Positions 10,442-19,394 of a stretch of 64,000 nucleotides of DNA are shown piece after piece (the stretch's first letter is position 1; the number at the start of each line of letters is the position of its first letter). The notes under the pieces were generated by a model. It was given only the letters and a program-made list of their open reading frames with translations. It did no database searches and was not told where the DNA came from. The translations under genes and the position numbers were made by a program. This stretch comes from Neoalteromonas facilis (lineage in GTDB: Bacteria > Pseudomonadota > Gammaproteobacteria > Enterobacterales > Alteromonadaceae), in assembly GCF_002807665.1 (NCBI RefSeq), contig NZ_PEAY01000001.1:1240001-1304000 (forward strand), given 5' to 3'.

Positions 10442-11258
10442 GTTGCAATCCATTATTGAAGACGCTTTTGAACAGCGTGACACTATCACTCCAACTTCTG
10501 GACACAATGTCGTAAAGGCAGCGGTGCAACAAGCTATCGATATGTTGAACTCAGGTGAAGCACGCGTAGCGGAAAAGATTGCCGGCGAATGGGTGGTTCA
10601 CCAATGGTTGAAAAAAGCCGTGCTGCTTTATTTCCGTCTGCACGACAATACTCCTATGAATGACGGTGTCAGTCAGTACTACGACAAAGTACCCTTAAAG
10701 TATCAAGACTACGACGCAGCTCGCTTTAAACAAGACGGCACGCGTGTTGTACCACCAGCGACCGTACGTACCGGTAGTTTCGTCGGCAAAAACGTGGTCT
10801 TAATGCCATCATACGTCAACATAGGTGCCTATGTAGATGAGGGCAGTATGGTTGATACGTGGGCAACCGTAGGCTCATGTGCACAAATTGGTAAGAACGT
10901 GCACTTGTCTGGTGGCGTTGGCATCGGCGGCGTACTAGAGCCGTTACAAGCAAATCCAACCATCATTGAAGATGACTGTTTTATTGGAGCACGTTCAGAA
11001 ATTGTAGAGGGCGTAGTAGTTGAGCAAGGCAGCGTTATTTCAATGGGAGTGTATATCGGTCAAAGTACACGTATTTACGATCGTGAAACCGGTGAAATTC
11101 ACTATGGTCGCGTACCAGCCGGCTCAGTTGTAGTGAGCGGGAGCTTGCCGAGTAAAGACGGTAAATACAGCTTATATGCCGCGATCATTGTTAAAAAAGT
11201 GGATGCACAAACTCGCGCGAAAGTGGGGATTAATGCCTTATTAAGAGCAGCGGAATAG
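10431..11258 (+). CDS. dapD: 2,3,4,5-tetrahydropyridine-2,6-dicarboxylate N-succinyltransferase
   Basis: DapD succinylates tetrahydrodipicolinate in the lysine/diaminopimelate pathway and so supplies peptidoglycan. It is a left-handed beta-helix acyltransferase, seen in the hexapeptide-like stretch from [19 protein letters not shown] onward. The start chosen is the ATG at 10431, giving 275 residues beginning [17 protein letters not shown], in line with the 274 residues of E. coli DapD; the longer open frame lies inside glnD. The start overlaps the glnD stop by 11 bases, suggesting translational coupling. Confidence 0.96.
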   Translation: MTHELQSIIEDAFEQRDTITPTSGHNVVKAAVQQAIDMLNSGEARVAEKIAGEWVVHQWLKKAVLLYFRLHDNTPMNDGVSQYYDKVPLKYQDYDAARFKQDGTRVVPPATVRTGSFVGKNVVLMPSYVNIGAYVDEGSMVDTWATVGSCAQIGKNVHLSGGVGIGGVLEPLQANPTIIEDDCFIGARSEIVEGVVVEQGSVISMGVYIGQSTRIYDRETGEIHYGRVPAGSVVVSGSLPSKDGKYSLYAAIIVKKVDAQTRAKVGINALLRAAE

Positions 11259-11271
11259 CTAAAAACAGATG

Positions 11272-11305
11272 AGTCGCTGAGTACATTATGGCTTACTCAG
11301 CGACT
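11272..11305. terminator. Hairpin between convergent dapD and yqcA
   Basis: A perfect 12-bp stem, AGTCGCTGAGTA pairing with TACTCAGCGACT, lies between the convergent ends of dapD and yqcA. There is no clear T-tract on either side, so it is a probable but not certain bidirectional terminator. Confidence 0.55.
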
Positions 11306-11357
11306 ACACTCTTGCCGTTAGCGCCTATCAACGCGCACGTTGGCAAGTAATTCATGG

Positions 11358-11801
11358 TTACATTTTTTCTACCGCGGCCAAGGCCCAGGGCACGACTTCG
11401 CTCTCAGGCTCTAACGTTTCAATCGCATCGACTTCTAACATGTCCACAACCGGCTGCCCTTGCAATTCCAGCAATAACTCCTGAAATTGACGTCCACCGC
11501 CACAATACGTATCACCGTAACTGCTGTCACCTAATGCCGCAACGGCAAATGGCTTACCCGACATCAATGGAAATTGATCCCGCAACTCAGAATAGAAAAA
11601 CTCTAAGTTTGGCGGCACATCCCCTTGCCCTGTTGTCGATGTGATCACCATCACCGCTTCGGCTTGTGAAAAATCATCAACCGCGGGATCCTCAAAAAGC
11701 GCAACCTCAACGCCTTTTTCTTCCAGCGCTTGTTGAACTTGTTCAGCTACATGCTGTGCGTTGCCGTATACCGAACCGGCAAAAATAGAAAGCTTCTTCA
11801 T
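11358..11801 (-). CDS. yqcA: Flavodoxin-like protein (YqcA/MioC family)
   Basis: This is a short-chain FMN-binding flavodoxin-fold protein of 147 residues. The phosphate-binding loop reads FAGSVYGNAQ at residues 7-16 and the STTGQGDVPPN loop near residue 55 contacts the FMN. GDSSYGDTYCGGG near residue 92 is the second isoalloxazine loop. In E. coli the equivalent gene is next to truC, exactly as here, where the two overlap by 4 bases. The electron-transfer partner is unknown. Confidence 0.85.
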   Translation of the reverse strand: MKKLSIFAGSVYGNAQHVAEQVQQALEEKGVEVALFEDPAVDDFSQAEAVMVITSTTGQGDVPPNLEFFYSELRDQFPLMSGKPFAVAALGDSSYGDTYCGGGRQFQELLLELQGQPVVDMLEVDAIETLEPESEVVPWALAAVEKM

Positions 11802-12562
11802 TCGTTTGTCTTCTTGTTTATGTCTAAATTAGCATTGCCAGCATCAACAAATACTCGCCAATTATCTATTAACTGAGCAAATGCAGGGGATAAACCTGCC
11901 TTTAGCACCAACTTTTGCCGCAAATGCGGATGCTGCAATGTCATCTCAGTACATGTTAGGGCCAATTGTTGAAAATTAAAGTGGTGACGCAAAAATTGAT
12001 TCTGTTTTCCGTCTCCATGCGTCGTATCTCCGACTATAGGATGACGAATATGTGCCATATGGCGGCGCAATTGATGCTTTCGCCCCGTTTTGGGAAATAA
12101 ATCAATATACGAGAATCTTGCCCCTTCATACCGCCCAACCGGCAACGGAATAGTGTAACGCTGAATACAATGGCACTCAGTGAACGCTGGCTGAGGCGGC
12201 TTATCTTGTCGCGCTTTACGATCTGTCTTGCGATCCAATATTTCCTTTAGCGGATAGTCAATATCCCATGCCCTAGGCATGTGTCCCCTGACTATCGCTT
12301 GGTAGCTTTTTCCAACTTCACGTTGTGAAAATTGCTCAGTCAAAAGCGCTGCGGTAGCGCTGTCTAACGCAAACAACAATACACCAGACGTTGGGCGGTC
12401 AAGTCGGTGCACAGGAAATACATACTGGCCAATTTGGTCTCGTACCATTTGCATGGCAAATTCAGTTTCACGCTTGGCTATCATACTACGATGTACTAAT
12501 AGCCCTGCAGGCTTGTCAACGGCAATCAGGTGTTCATCCCGATATATAATAGGCAGTGTCAC
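11798..12562 (-). CDS. truC: tRNA pseudouridine(65) synthase
   Basis: This RluA-type pseudouridine synthase modifies U65 of some tRNAs. It is 254 residues long. The catalytic motif HRLDRPTSGVLLFA (Asp in HRLDRPTSG) lies near residues 53-66 and the C-terminal TGRKHQLRRHMAHI motif is conserved. The identification as TruC rather than another RluA-type enzyme rests on its short length and its coupling to yqcA. It is divergent from the DUF3549 gene. Confidence 0.88.
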   Translation of the reverse strand: MTLPIIYRDEHLIAVDKPAGLLVHRSMIAKRETEFAMQMVRDQIGQYVFPVHRLDRPTSGVLLFALDSATAALLTEQFSQREVGKSYQAIVRGHMPRAWDIDYPLKEILDRKTDRKARQDKPPQPAFTECHCIQRYTIPLPVGRYEGARFSYIDLFPKTGRKHQLRRHMAHIRHPIVGDTTHGDGKQNQFLRHHFNFQQLALTCTEMTLQHPHLRQKLVLKAGLSPAFAQLIDNWRVFVDAGNANLDINKKTNE

Positions 12563-12623
12563 ACCATTACCTTAATCGTTCGTGCAAGATTAACTTGCTG
12601 TCGCTGTAAAAACGGTCAGTGTG

Positions 12624-12629
12624 TATAAT
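12624..12629 (+). promoter_or_regulatory. Probable -10 element for the DUF3549 gene
   Basis: A perfect TATAAT is found at 12624-12629. No well-spaced -35 is visible upstream. The transcript would start near 12636, downstream of the ATG at 12628, which is why the TTG at 12661 is taken as the start codon of the next gene. Confidence 0.5.
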
Positions 12630-12660
12630 GCCAAAATTTTTCAAACAGAGAGAAGTCAAA

Positions 12661-13692
12661 TTGTCAAAAAACATCGATTCCATTAGTGAGTTTTTGTTGC
12701 ACGCAGGCACTGATTATCGAGTGTTTGATATGGGACGTGGTATTCGCGAGATCCCGTCGCAGCAATTTTTGGAAATTGAAAACGGTACTCGCCCTGCGCC
12801 TTATCCTCGTCAACAGCATCAATGGACAGGGATCACCTATTGGAATCAGCAATTATCTGAGCAGCGCTATATTTGGTTTCTCAAATTGCCACTGGATGAA
12901 CAAGGCAAAGTAGTCGATGCTGCGCGCCGACACTTTTTAGAGCTCGTGGTTACTGCACTTGCTGAAAGCAAGCAAGATGTATCTCAGTCGCTTGAGAGCA
13001 CCAGTAAAGTACATGACAACCCATACATTTTTACGCCAACTCAACAACAACTGGCTGATTTTAATGCGCTTTCTCGACGAGCATGCGGGTTACCGACAGG
13101 CAAAGATTTCGCAGTCAGTAAACAATATTTGGATACGCCCCACCTGCTCGACTGGCAAAAGATATCGGTACAAGGTTTGTCAGACTGCGTGCACTTTGGG
13201 TCAAACGCAGATTGGTTTAACTGGCTAGACAACTTTTCACACAAATACCCAGCCCCGGTGCAAAAGCACTTGCTCAGCGGACTCGAAAACAAACCCATCG
13301 ACAATCAGCTTGCCAACCATATTGCTGAACTGTTCTCTCCTGAAGCCGGAGACACTGAGTTTAATTTGTGGTGTTTACGCAGTCTGGCCCAAGCAGAAAT
13401 TGCAGCGCCTCGCGTCAAGGTAGTTACCAGTCTGTTGTCGCAAGAACATGTGAGCCAAGATACGCTTATTGTTATCGCTGGTCGTCATTGGTCATTACTA
13501 CAAGAAGAGCGTCTGATGATGTTTCTTGAGCATGCAGCTAAAGCGAGTAACTCGCCTGACTTTTTCATTGGTTTGTTTGCTGATCTGGCACAAATCCCCG
13601 ATATCCGTACTCAGGTACTGGCGGCAATCCGTAACCCCAAAAGAAGCGAGCGTTTATCCACCGCAATAGGTTGGCTATTCAGTCAGAGTTAA
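12661..13692 (+). CDS. DUF3549 family protein, function unknown
   Basis: This is a conserved protein family of Vibrio and Alteromonas-like bacteria with no known function. The likely start is the TTG at 12661 (protein begins MSKNIDSISEFLLHAGTDYR), with GAGAGAAG about five bases upstream. The longer frame starting at 12619 would place an ATG inside a TATAAT promoter element. From the TTG the product is 343 residues. It is soluble, with no signal peptide or membrane segment, and its C-terminal half is helical and rich in short repeats. The next gene (DUF3301) follows after 6 bases, so the two form an operon. Confidence 0.7.
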   Translation: MSKNIDSISEFLLHAGTDYRVFDMGRGIREIPSQQFLEIENGTRPAPYPRQQHQWTGITYWNQQLSEQRYIWFLKLPLDEQGKVVDAARRHFLELVVTALAESKQDVSQSLESTSKVHDNPYIFTPTQQQLADFNALSRRACGLPTGKDFAVSKQYLDTPHLLDWQKISVQGLSDCVHFGSNADWFNWLDNFSHKYPAPVQKHLLSGLENKPIDNQLANHIAELFSPEAGDTEFNLWCLRSLAQAEIAAPRVKVVTSLLSQEHVSQDTLIVIAGRHWSLLQEERLMMFLEHAAKASNSPDFFIGLFADLAQIPDIRTQVLAAIRNPKRSERLSTAIGWLFSQS

Positions 13693-13698
13693 TCATAA

Positions 13699-14004
13699 AT
13701 GAACATATACGATCTCATCATACTGCTAATTATCGGACTTGTTGCCCTGCAATTTTGGCAAATCCGCGCCATGACTGAGCTGGCAAATCGATATGCCGCA
13801 CAGTACTGCAAACAACATAATTTACAGCTTGTTAGCGTGGCCAGAGATCACACTCGGCCAGGATTCTACCGAGGTATGCCGGTATGGAAGAGCCGCTACG
13901 CATTTGAGTTTTCTGCCAATCGAGAATCATTGAGTCAAGGTTGGTTTTACATGCAAGGTAAAACGGTTACCAACATTGATGTCCCCGCATACCCTATCAA
14001 TTAG
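13699..14004 (+). CDS. DUF3301 family small membrane protein
   Basis: A 101-residue protein with one N-terminal membrane helix (about residues 4-20) followed by a basic, cytoplasmic or periplasmic domain ending VTNIDVPAYPIN. It resembles the DUF3301 family, which in related genomes is found beside the DUF3549 gene and truC, as here. Function is unknown. Confidence 0.7.
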   Translation: MNIYDLIILLIIGLVALQFWQIRAMTELANRYAAQYCKQHNLQLVSVARDHTRPGFYRGMPVWKSRYAFEFSANRESLSQGWFYMQGKTVTNIDVPAYPIN

Positions 14005-14034
14005 CTCAAACTAATAATCCAATAAACGCTCAAT

Positions 14035-14070
14035 AAAAAGCCCGGTGTTATCTCTCGACTATACCGGGCT
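14035..14070 (-). terminator. Rho-independent terminator after the DUF885 gene
   Basis: Stem AGCCCGGT/ACCGGGCT (14039-14070) is followed on the minus strand by TTTTT. It also stands at the end of the convergent DUF3301 gene and may serve both. Confidence 0.8.
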
Positions 14071-14156
14071 ATATAGGACCACTTCAGCCATTTACCTAAC
14101 AGACTCAATACTCATTATGTTTCGGCCTGATGGGTCACATGGCATTAGTTTGCTAA

Positions 14157-15980
14157 TTAGTTCGCTTGCGCACTGATCCAGCGATCAATCTTCTGTTCTA
14201 AAACAGCCAGTGGTAAGGCCCCAGTACCTAACACTTGTGCGTGGAAACCTTTAATATCAAATTTATCACCTAAGGCTGCTTCGGCTTTACCGCGAAGCTC
14301 TTGGATCTTCAAAGCCCCCACTTTGTAAGCCAGCGCCTGAGAAGGAATCGCAATATAGCGTTCAACCTCTGCGACTACTTCGGTACGTGTCATGCCTGAG
14401 TTATCTAGCATAAAATCGATCGCCTGTTCGCGACTCCACCCTTTAGCATGAATACCGGTATCGACGACTAAACGCATTGCACGTAACTGTTCATCCTGCA
14501 ATGTGCCGTAACGATTCCACGGGTTCTCAAAGAATCCCATTTCATAACCCAAGGTTTCAGCATACAGCGCCCAACCTTCTACGTATGCGGTGTTGCCACC
14601 AAAACGCATAAACGCAGGTAAGGCTTCGTTCTCTTGTGCAAGGCTAATTTGGAAATGGTGACCCGGGGCGCCTTCATGTAAGTACAAGGTTACGTTGCCC
14701 GTTGTTAAACGGCTAGGCAGATCATAAGCATTGAAGTAAAAAGTACCCGGGCGTGAACCATCGGGTGTCCCTCTCTGGTATGAACCTCCCGCACTGAATT
14801 GCTCGATTGAAGGATCATATGGCTTTATTTCTAGCGCTGACTTCGGCAGCAATGAGAAGTAATCACCAATTTTCTCGTCCACCTGTTTGCCAATGGTGTA
14901 ATAACTTTCTGTTAAACCTTCTCTACTCTTCGGCTGGAACTTAGGATCCGTGCGAACGTAATTAAAAAACTCATTCAGTGTCCCTGAAAAACCCACCTCA
15001 TCTTTGATTTCCAGCATACCAGTTTTAATACGTTCCACCTCTTTTAAACCCAACTCATGCAGGTAGTCCGGTGTTAACGGTAAAGTGGTAGTGCTTTCCA
15101 CGAGCTGTTGATATAGCGCTTTACCGCCCTTCATGTCGCTTAAGCCAATCGTTTCGCGCGCGACAGGCAGGTACTCGTCGCGTAAGAAATCGCGCATACG
15201 TGTTGTGGCGTCATAAAGTGCCTGCGTAGCCTGCTCATATGCTTTAGTTAAACGGGCTTTATCATCTGCGCTAAAGTCTTCTGGGAACATAGTGACTGGC
15301 CCCCAGTACTGGGACTCCTTCAAAGGAATTGCCAGTTGCGTATCCAATTGTTTGATCACGCGGTCGATGGTTAATTTAGTTTCAAAAACACCACTTTCCA
15401 TTCCGCGTTTAAACCAGTCAATCGCGCGATCGTTAATCGCAATATAATCTTTGTGACGGGATAAATTGTCCTCATAATGTTTTACCGTTTTAAAAGGCGC
15501 AGCCCCTCTACCACTGGCGAACGTCGGATAAAAAGTATGAAAACCACTGAAATGATTGACTGGGCGTACCGCAGTCAAAGCCCGGATCTCTTCACTCAAA
15601 CCATTCAACGCCTGTTCCTGATCATACTTAAATACATCGTAAGCCAATTTATCAGTGTCGTTTAACTGTTCACGGTCAATATGTTTGAGCATTTCCAGAT
15701 TAAGTAGCGTATCGGTGCGAGAGGCGATGTACTGCGAGTCAGTCAAATAGTCACCTAATCGATGCGCTCGCCTCATATCACCGCGAAATAAACCCGAGAT
15801 AGGGTTTAACGCTAACTGACGCTCATCAGAATCTGCAAATAACGCAAACAAACGGTCATGAGCAGACTGAACTTGTTGCTGAGTGGTTGTATTTTCGTTT
15901 GGATTTGCCATTGCCATGATCGGCAGTGAGGATTGAACCACTACTGCGGTTCCAATCAACATTGTCTTGAATAACTTCAC
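14157..15980 (-). CDS. DUF885 family secreted metallopeptidase-like protein
   Basis: A 607-residue exported protein. The N-terminal signal peptide (MKLFKTMLIGTAVVVQ...) probably ends at AMA-NP. The family hallmark LHEGAPGHHFQ, an HExxxGHH zinc-binding motif, is present near residue 445, with a conserved GWALYAETLG downstream. DUF885 proteins are predicted zinc carboxypeptidase-like enzymes of the periplasm; the substrate is not known. It is a monocistronic gene closed by the terminator at 14035-14070. Confidence 0.85.
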   Translation of the reverse strand: MKLFKTMLIGTAVVVQSSLPIMAMANPNENTTTQQQVQSAHDRLFALFADSDERQLALNPISGLFRGDMRRAHRLGDYLTDSQYIASRTDTLLNLEMLKHIDREQLNDTDKLAYDVFKYDQEQALNGLSEEIRALTAVRPVNHFSGFHTFYPTFASGRGAAPFKTVKHYEDNLSRHKDYIAINDRAIDWFKRGMESGVFETKLTIDRVIKQLDTQLAIPLKESQYWGPVTMFPEDFSADDKARLTKAYEQATQALYDATTRMRDFLRDEYLPVARETIGLSDMKGGKALYQQLVESTTTLPLTPDYLHELGLKEVERIKTGMLEIKDEVGFSGTLNEFFNYVRTDPKFQPKSREGLTESYYTIGKQVDEKIGDYFSLLPKSALEIKPYDPSIEQFSAGGSYQRGTPDGSRPGTFYFNAYDLPSRLTTGNVTLYLHEGAPGHHFQISLAQENEALPAFMRFGGNTAYVEGWALYAETLGYEMGFFENPWNRYGTLQDEQLRAMRLVVDTGIHAKGWSREQAIDFMLDNSGMTRTEVVAEVERYIAIPSQALAYKVGALKIQELRGKAEAALGDKFDIKGFHAQVLGTGALPLAVLEQKIDRWISAQAN

Positions 15981-16103
15981 CTATCTCGCTTCCTAATTTT
16001 TTTATAATCGAGATTGATGGTAGTCGAAGCCAAAACTCTTATCGATAGAATATTCATGACTTGGGCAACAGCTTTGTAAATATATGTTTCAATAGGAAGT
16101 AAT

Positions 16104-16160
16104 ATGGAAAGAAAAAGCGACTGGCTACTAGCAAAGAGGATTAAGAAGCATTTTCAGTGA
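16104..16160 (+). CDS. Possible 18-residue basic leader peptide upstream of wzz
   Basis: An ATG at 16104 is preceded by TAGGAAGTAAT, a good ribosome-binding site, and opens a frame of 18 codons rich in Lys and Arg (MERKSDWLLAKRIKKHFQ). It lies about 110 bases before wzz, and a terminator-like element follows at 16199-16216. It could be a leader peptide or chance; no homologue is known to me. Confidence 0.25.
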   Translation: MERKSDWLLAKRIKKHFQ

Positions 16161-16198
16161 ATGATTGAGAAGAATCTAGACAACTTATAGTTCTGGTT

Positions 16199-16216
16199 AG
16201 CTAATTAGCTTTTTTT
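16199..16216 (+). terminator. Terminator-like element in the wzz leader
   Basis: A short AT-rich palindrome AGCTAATTAGCT is followed by seven T. The stem is weak. If real, it would be an attenuator between the 16104 small frame and wzz. Confidence 0.3.
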
Positions 16217-16272
16217 AACCAAGTAAAGACTTTAAACTAACACTATCAGCCTGTCTTTTACTTAGGTTTCTT

Positions 16273-17208
16273 GTGCACCTTATGCAATATCGAACAAATG
16301 AATATGACGTTTATCATCTAATTAAATTTTTATGGTTTAAAAAATACTACGTATTAACAATATCCTTTTGCGCTCTTGTAGTGTCTACAATTTGGTCTTT
16401 TAGTATGCCCAATGAATACAAATCTGAAATTACTCTAGCTCCAACAGAAGGTTCACATAGTTCAGCGTTATCAAACATGACGGCTCAATTTGGTGGGCTC
16501 GCATCTCTCGCGGGAATAAATATCCCGAACAACAGTGGAGACAAAGTAGCTCTGGCCATTGAGTATCTTCAAACAAGAATATTTTTAACGAAATTTATAA
16601 AAGACAATGAAATTCAGGTACCTTTAATCGCTGGGAAGGAATGGAATTCCGAAACTCATAAACTGGAAATTGACCCTCAAATCTACGACACAGAAAACAG
16701 CAAATGGGTCAGGCTTGGAAGAAGCGGAAGTATATCCCCTCCTTCTGATTTAGAGCTTTTCAATAGATTTACAAAGCTGATTGAAATTGACAGAGACAAA
16801 TCTAATGGCATTGTGACTATCAGTATTCAATTCCTATCTCCTACTTTATCAGAAGCTTGGTTGAGAAAACTTGTCAGCGAGCTGAATATGGCGATGCGAT
16901 CCAGAGACATTCAAAGGCTGCAGCAAGGTATAACGTATCTTGAAGGCCAAATAACTAAAACAAGTAATCAAGAGATGCGTCAAGTTTTTTACCGCTTAAT
17001 TCAAGAGCAGTCGAAACAACTCATGCTCGCCGAAATTTCTGATGATTACATTTTCGATGTCTTAGACCCGGCTTATATACCAATAGAACCAAGTGAACCA
17101 AATAGATTTCTTTTAGTTCTATTTTTCGTGTTTTTATCGACTGGTATGACATTGTTTGGCCTGATCCTCCACTTCTTAATTACACCACGAAAAAGCCAGA
17201 ATAAATGA
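16273..17208 (+). CDS. wzz: Wzz-type polysaccharide chain-length determinant
   Basis: This is a polysaccharide co-polymerase that sets chain length of O-antigen or exopolysaccharide with the Wzy polymerase. The 311-residue protein has the family layout: an N-terminal membrane helix (about residues 27-47, after EYDVYHLIKFLWFKKYY), a long periplasmic domain with helices, and a second helix near residues 281-302 preceded by the Pro-rich YIPIEPSEPNR. The start is a GTG with TTAGG seven bases upstream; an ATG three codons later is possible. It overlaps the acyltransferase start by 4 bases. There is no cytoplasmic tyrosine kinase domain, unlike Wzc. Confidence 0.85.
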   Translation: MHLMQYRTNEYDVYHLIKFLWFKKYYVLTISFCALVVSTIWSFSMPNEYKSEITLAPTEGSHSSALSNMTAQFGGLASLAGINIPNNSGDKVALAIEYLQTRIFLTKFIKDNEIQVPLIAGKEWNSETHKLEIDPQIYDTENSKWVRLGRSGSISPPSDLELFNRFTKLIEIDRDKSNGIVTISIQFLSPTLSEAWLRKLVSELNMAMRSRDIQRLQQGITYLEGQITKTSNQEMRQVFYRLIQEQSKQLMLAEISDDYIFDVLDPAYIPIEPSEPNRFLLVLFFVFLSTGMTLFGLILHFLITPRKSQNK

Positions 17209-17654
17209 CATTCAAAAAAAATATATTCGTAAAAACAAGAAATATTATTCGGGATAGCGTTGTTTCTCTAAATTTATTTATCTTAAGAACAATATTTGGA
17301 ATAAATATTGGAGAGGGGACTGTAATTAGCTTAAAAGCCCAATTAGATAAAACCAATCCGAAAGGCCTAAAAATTGGGAAATATTGCTACGTGGCTGCGG
17401 ATGCAATGCTGTTGAGTCATGATTACATTAATCGACGCCATGTTTCAACTCAGGTTGGCAACAACGTTTTTATTGGGGCAAAGTCCATTATTTTACCCGG
17501 AGTGGTCATCGTAGACAATGTTGTAGTTGCCGCCGGTTCGATAGTAAATAAGTCAATTTTGGAATCAAACGTAATAGTTGCCGGAAACCCCGCTATCATT
17601 GTTCGCCGTAATGTTAAAATTGGGAAACATGGCAGGAAGCAAGTTAACGAATGA
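17205..17654 (+). CDS. Hexapeptide-repeat acyltransferase
   Basis: A 149-residue left-handed beta-helix transferase that probably O-acetylates a sugar of the surface polysaccharide. Hexapeptide repeats run from about residue 35 (IGEGTVISLKAQLD) to the C-terminus (IGAKSIILPGVVIVDNVVV). A conserved catalytic-type His is in LLSHDYINRRH. It is placed between wzz and the polymerase with 4-base overlaps on both sides, so the three genes are one translational unit. The acyl group and acceptor are not determined. Confidence 0.75.
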   Translation: MTFKKNIFVKTRNIIRDSVVSLNLFILRTIFGINIGEGTVISLKAQLDKTNPKGLKIGKYCYVAADAMLLSHDYINRRHVSTQVGNNVFIGAKSIILPGVVIVDNVVVAAGSIVNKSILESNVIVAGNPAIIVRRNVKIGKHGRKQVNE

Positions 17655-18874
17655 ATTTTGAGAACATGGCTCTAAGGCAAGTAAGTCTTGAACGCTTCAT
17701 ATTATTACTTTTTTCCATGTATCTTCTTGTCGACTCCATCAACGGCTTTCTTGTTTCAGAACTGAACTTTCCCAGCATTGTGTCGGTTGCTTACAAGCAA
17801 CTTTTGTTGTTGTGCTTATTCGCGTATTCAACTGTATATTCACCCATAGCTCTGAGATACTTGTGTGTACTTTTCAGTGTTTTCACAGCATGGGCAATGC
17901 TTAGGTTTGTTTTTATTGACGATATAGGATTCATTCATGCCTTTCAGGAAGGCCTTAAAGTCATATACTTTTTTGCTGTACTTTCAGTTTTAACGCAATT
18001 TGTTTCACTAAATGAACTGACTGTGTACCGAGTTGTAAACACCGCAACGGCCACAGTAGTTTTGAATATTATACTTTCACTAGTCGGATTTGGTACTACA
18101 TCATACGGAGATTTCGGTGCTAAAGGCTTCTTTTACGGTGGAAACGCTCTTTCTGGAATTGTTGTTCTAACGGCATCTGTATCTCTTGCTAGAAGCATTA
18201 AAAAGTCATTCATACGGTACATAGCAACTAGTCTATTCTTTATGTTGATAGCAGCATTGATTGGAACTAAAAGTGGAATTTTAGGCGTTTTTATTGCTGC
18301 TACGTTGATTGCTACCATGCGTGCTGACATTAAAACATTCATTTGGATATTTGCTTATTTAGGCGCTTTAACTATAGCGTTTACCTTCATGTTAGAGAGT
18401 ATTTCAAACTCTCCTCTATTCACTCGAATGGAACACTTTTACGAGCAAGGAGGCGTTCAGCGATTATTGTTTTCGGGACGAGAAGAAAAGTACTTTCATA
18501 TAGTCCCCTACTTTCTTCAATCTAGTTTAAGTGAATTGCTTTTAGGGTTTAATGCGGGATCGCTTGAAGCATTGAAGTCAACTCGAACAGAGTTTGATGT
18601 AGTCGATATGTTTGTTTTATTTGGAAGTGGATTTTGTTTTGTTGTGTTTCTTTCTTATTGCTATGTTTATTTTAGGTTGACAAAAAATCTAGATACTCCC
18701 ATCGTTCTGGCTGCGAATGCATCTTTTATTGTCTTAATATTTATCGCCACAATAGCAGGACATGTTCTATTTAACGGTGTCGTCACTCCCTTCTGGGGCT
18801 TTATTTGCGCTGCTGCACTAAACTTATCTATAAAAAAAGATATTAAAGTTACTGACACAACTAGTCTTAAGTAG
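17651..18874 (+). CDS. Wzy-like polysaccharide polymerase / O-antigen ligase family membrane protein
   Basis: A 407-residue polytopic protein with about ten to eleven membrane helices and few conserved motifs. A large extra-membrane loop near residues 255-300 contains RLLFSGREEKYFHIVPYFL, where Wzy/WaaL proteins carry their active-site Arg and His. Membership is inferred from topology and from its position after wzz. Its sequence is AT-rich compared with the housekeeping genes on either side, which suggests transfer. Translation is coupled to the acyltransferase. Confidence 0.7.
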   Translation: MNFENMALRQVSLERFILLLFSMYLLVDSINGFLVSELNFPSIVSVAYKQLLLLCLFAYSTVYSPIALRYLCVLFSVFTAWAMLRFVFIDDIGFIHAFQEGLKVIYFFAVLSVLTQFVSLNELTVYRVVNTATATVVLNIILSLVGFGTTSYGDFGAKGFFYGGNALSGIVVLTASVSLARSIKKSFIRYIATSLFFMLIAALIGTKSGILGVFIAATLIATMRADIKTFIWIFAYLGALTIAFTFMLESISNSPLFTRMEHFYEQGGVQRLLFSGREEKYFHIVPYFLQSSLSELLLGFNAGSLEALKSTRTEFDVVDMFVLFGSGFCFVVFLSYCYVYFRLTKNLDTPIVLAANASFIVLIFIATIAGHVLFNGVVTPFWGFICAAALNLSIKKDIKVTDTTSLK

Positions 18875-18887
18875 ACTCGGTTCACAT

Positions 18888-19226
18888 GAAAAAGGCGAAG
18901 CATCTCTGCTTCGCCTTTAGAAATTCGAGCGTCCCTCTCTGCGTTCCATTGCTACTGAAATCTTCCCGATTAAAATCCGTATACACCCCTTTCCTTCTTT
19001 TCTCACTCGTCCTAAGTGAGCTACTCATCCTGAGTAGGTCCTTTCCTTATTTTCCATCTATCCCATTCATCCGTGCAATGGGGGTTTCATCCTGAAACTG
19101 TCCTGGGTTATCCACGTCATCCTGACTCATTCCCTATAGTGCAAGTCTTCCTGGCTTACAGCTCCAATCCATAGAGCGTCCTGAGCTGTCCTTATGTCTT
19201 CCTGACATGTCGTGTTTCCTTGTGAC
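18888..19226 (-). ncRNA. csrB: CsrB-family regulatory RNA (sequesters CsrA)
   Basis: The minus strand carries about 24 GGA triplets in 339 bases. Seven are in the CsrB repeat CAGGA(U/A/C), and several lie in loops of small perfect hairpins: CTACTCA-GGA-TGAGTAG (19021-19037), GTTTCA-GGA-TGAAAC (19084-19098) and ATGTC-AGGAA-GACAT (19194-19208). CsrB RNAs bind many CsrA dimers this way and titrate them. The RNA starts near a TATAGT -10 element and ends at a perfect terminator, giving about 340 bases against 369 for E. coli CsrB. In E. coli, csrB lies near syd as I recall; here syd is 2 kb away. The transcript start is estimated. Confidence 0.9.
18889..18918 (-). terminator. Terminator of the CsrB-like RNA
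   Basis: An 11-bp perfect stem, AAAGGCGAAGC pairing with GCTTCGCCTTT, is followed on the minus strand by TTTTTC. It is an ideal intrinsic terminator for the minus-strand RNA and also marks the end of the wzz operon on the other strand. Confidence 0.9.
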
Positions 19227-19232
19227 ACGATA

Positions 19233-19238
19233 ACTATA
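19233..19238 (-). promoter_or_regulatory. -10 element of the CsrB-like RNA
   Basis: TATAGT on the minus strand sits about seven bases before the first hairpin of the RNA (TCGTGT...ACACGA). The -35 is poor (GCGCGAC region), as is usual for promoters that depend on the GacA/UvrY activator. Confidence 0.6.
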
Positions 19239-19394
19239 TCGAGATGAGAAAATGTCGCGCTATGAATTTTCAAAGAAAAGTAAGAAATTATGTCCATTTA
19301 AAGTGAAGCGCCTAAACAAACGTTTAAAAACAAAAGGTTACAGGATTAGGGTAGGCGTAAAACCTAAGAAAGAAACCTGAATCGCCTACGCTCA

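Noticed and set aside
16006-16030. Possible ops/JUMPstart element before wzz (GATGGTAGTCG)
   Set aside because: It differs from GGCGGTAGCGTG at several positions and lies more than 240 bases from wzz, so no RfaH control is claimed.
18886-19095. Open frame of 69 codons on the plus strand across the CsrB-like RNA
   Set aside because: The reading frame is only the complement of the GGA-rich RNA (hence Ser/Leu/Pro-rich translation) and has no homology or ribosome-binding site.
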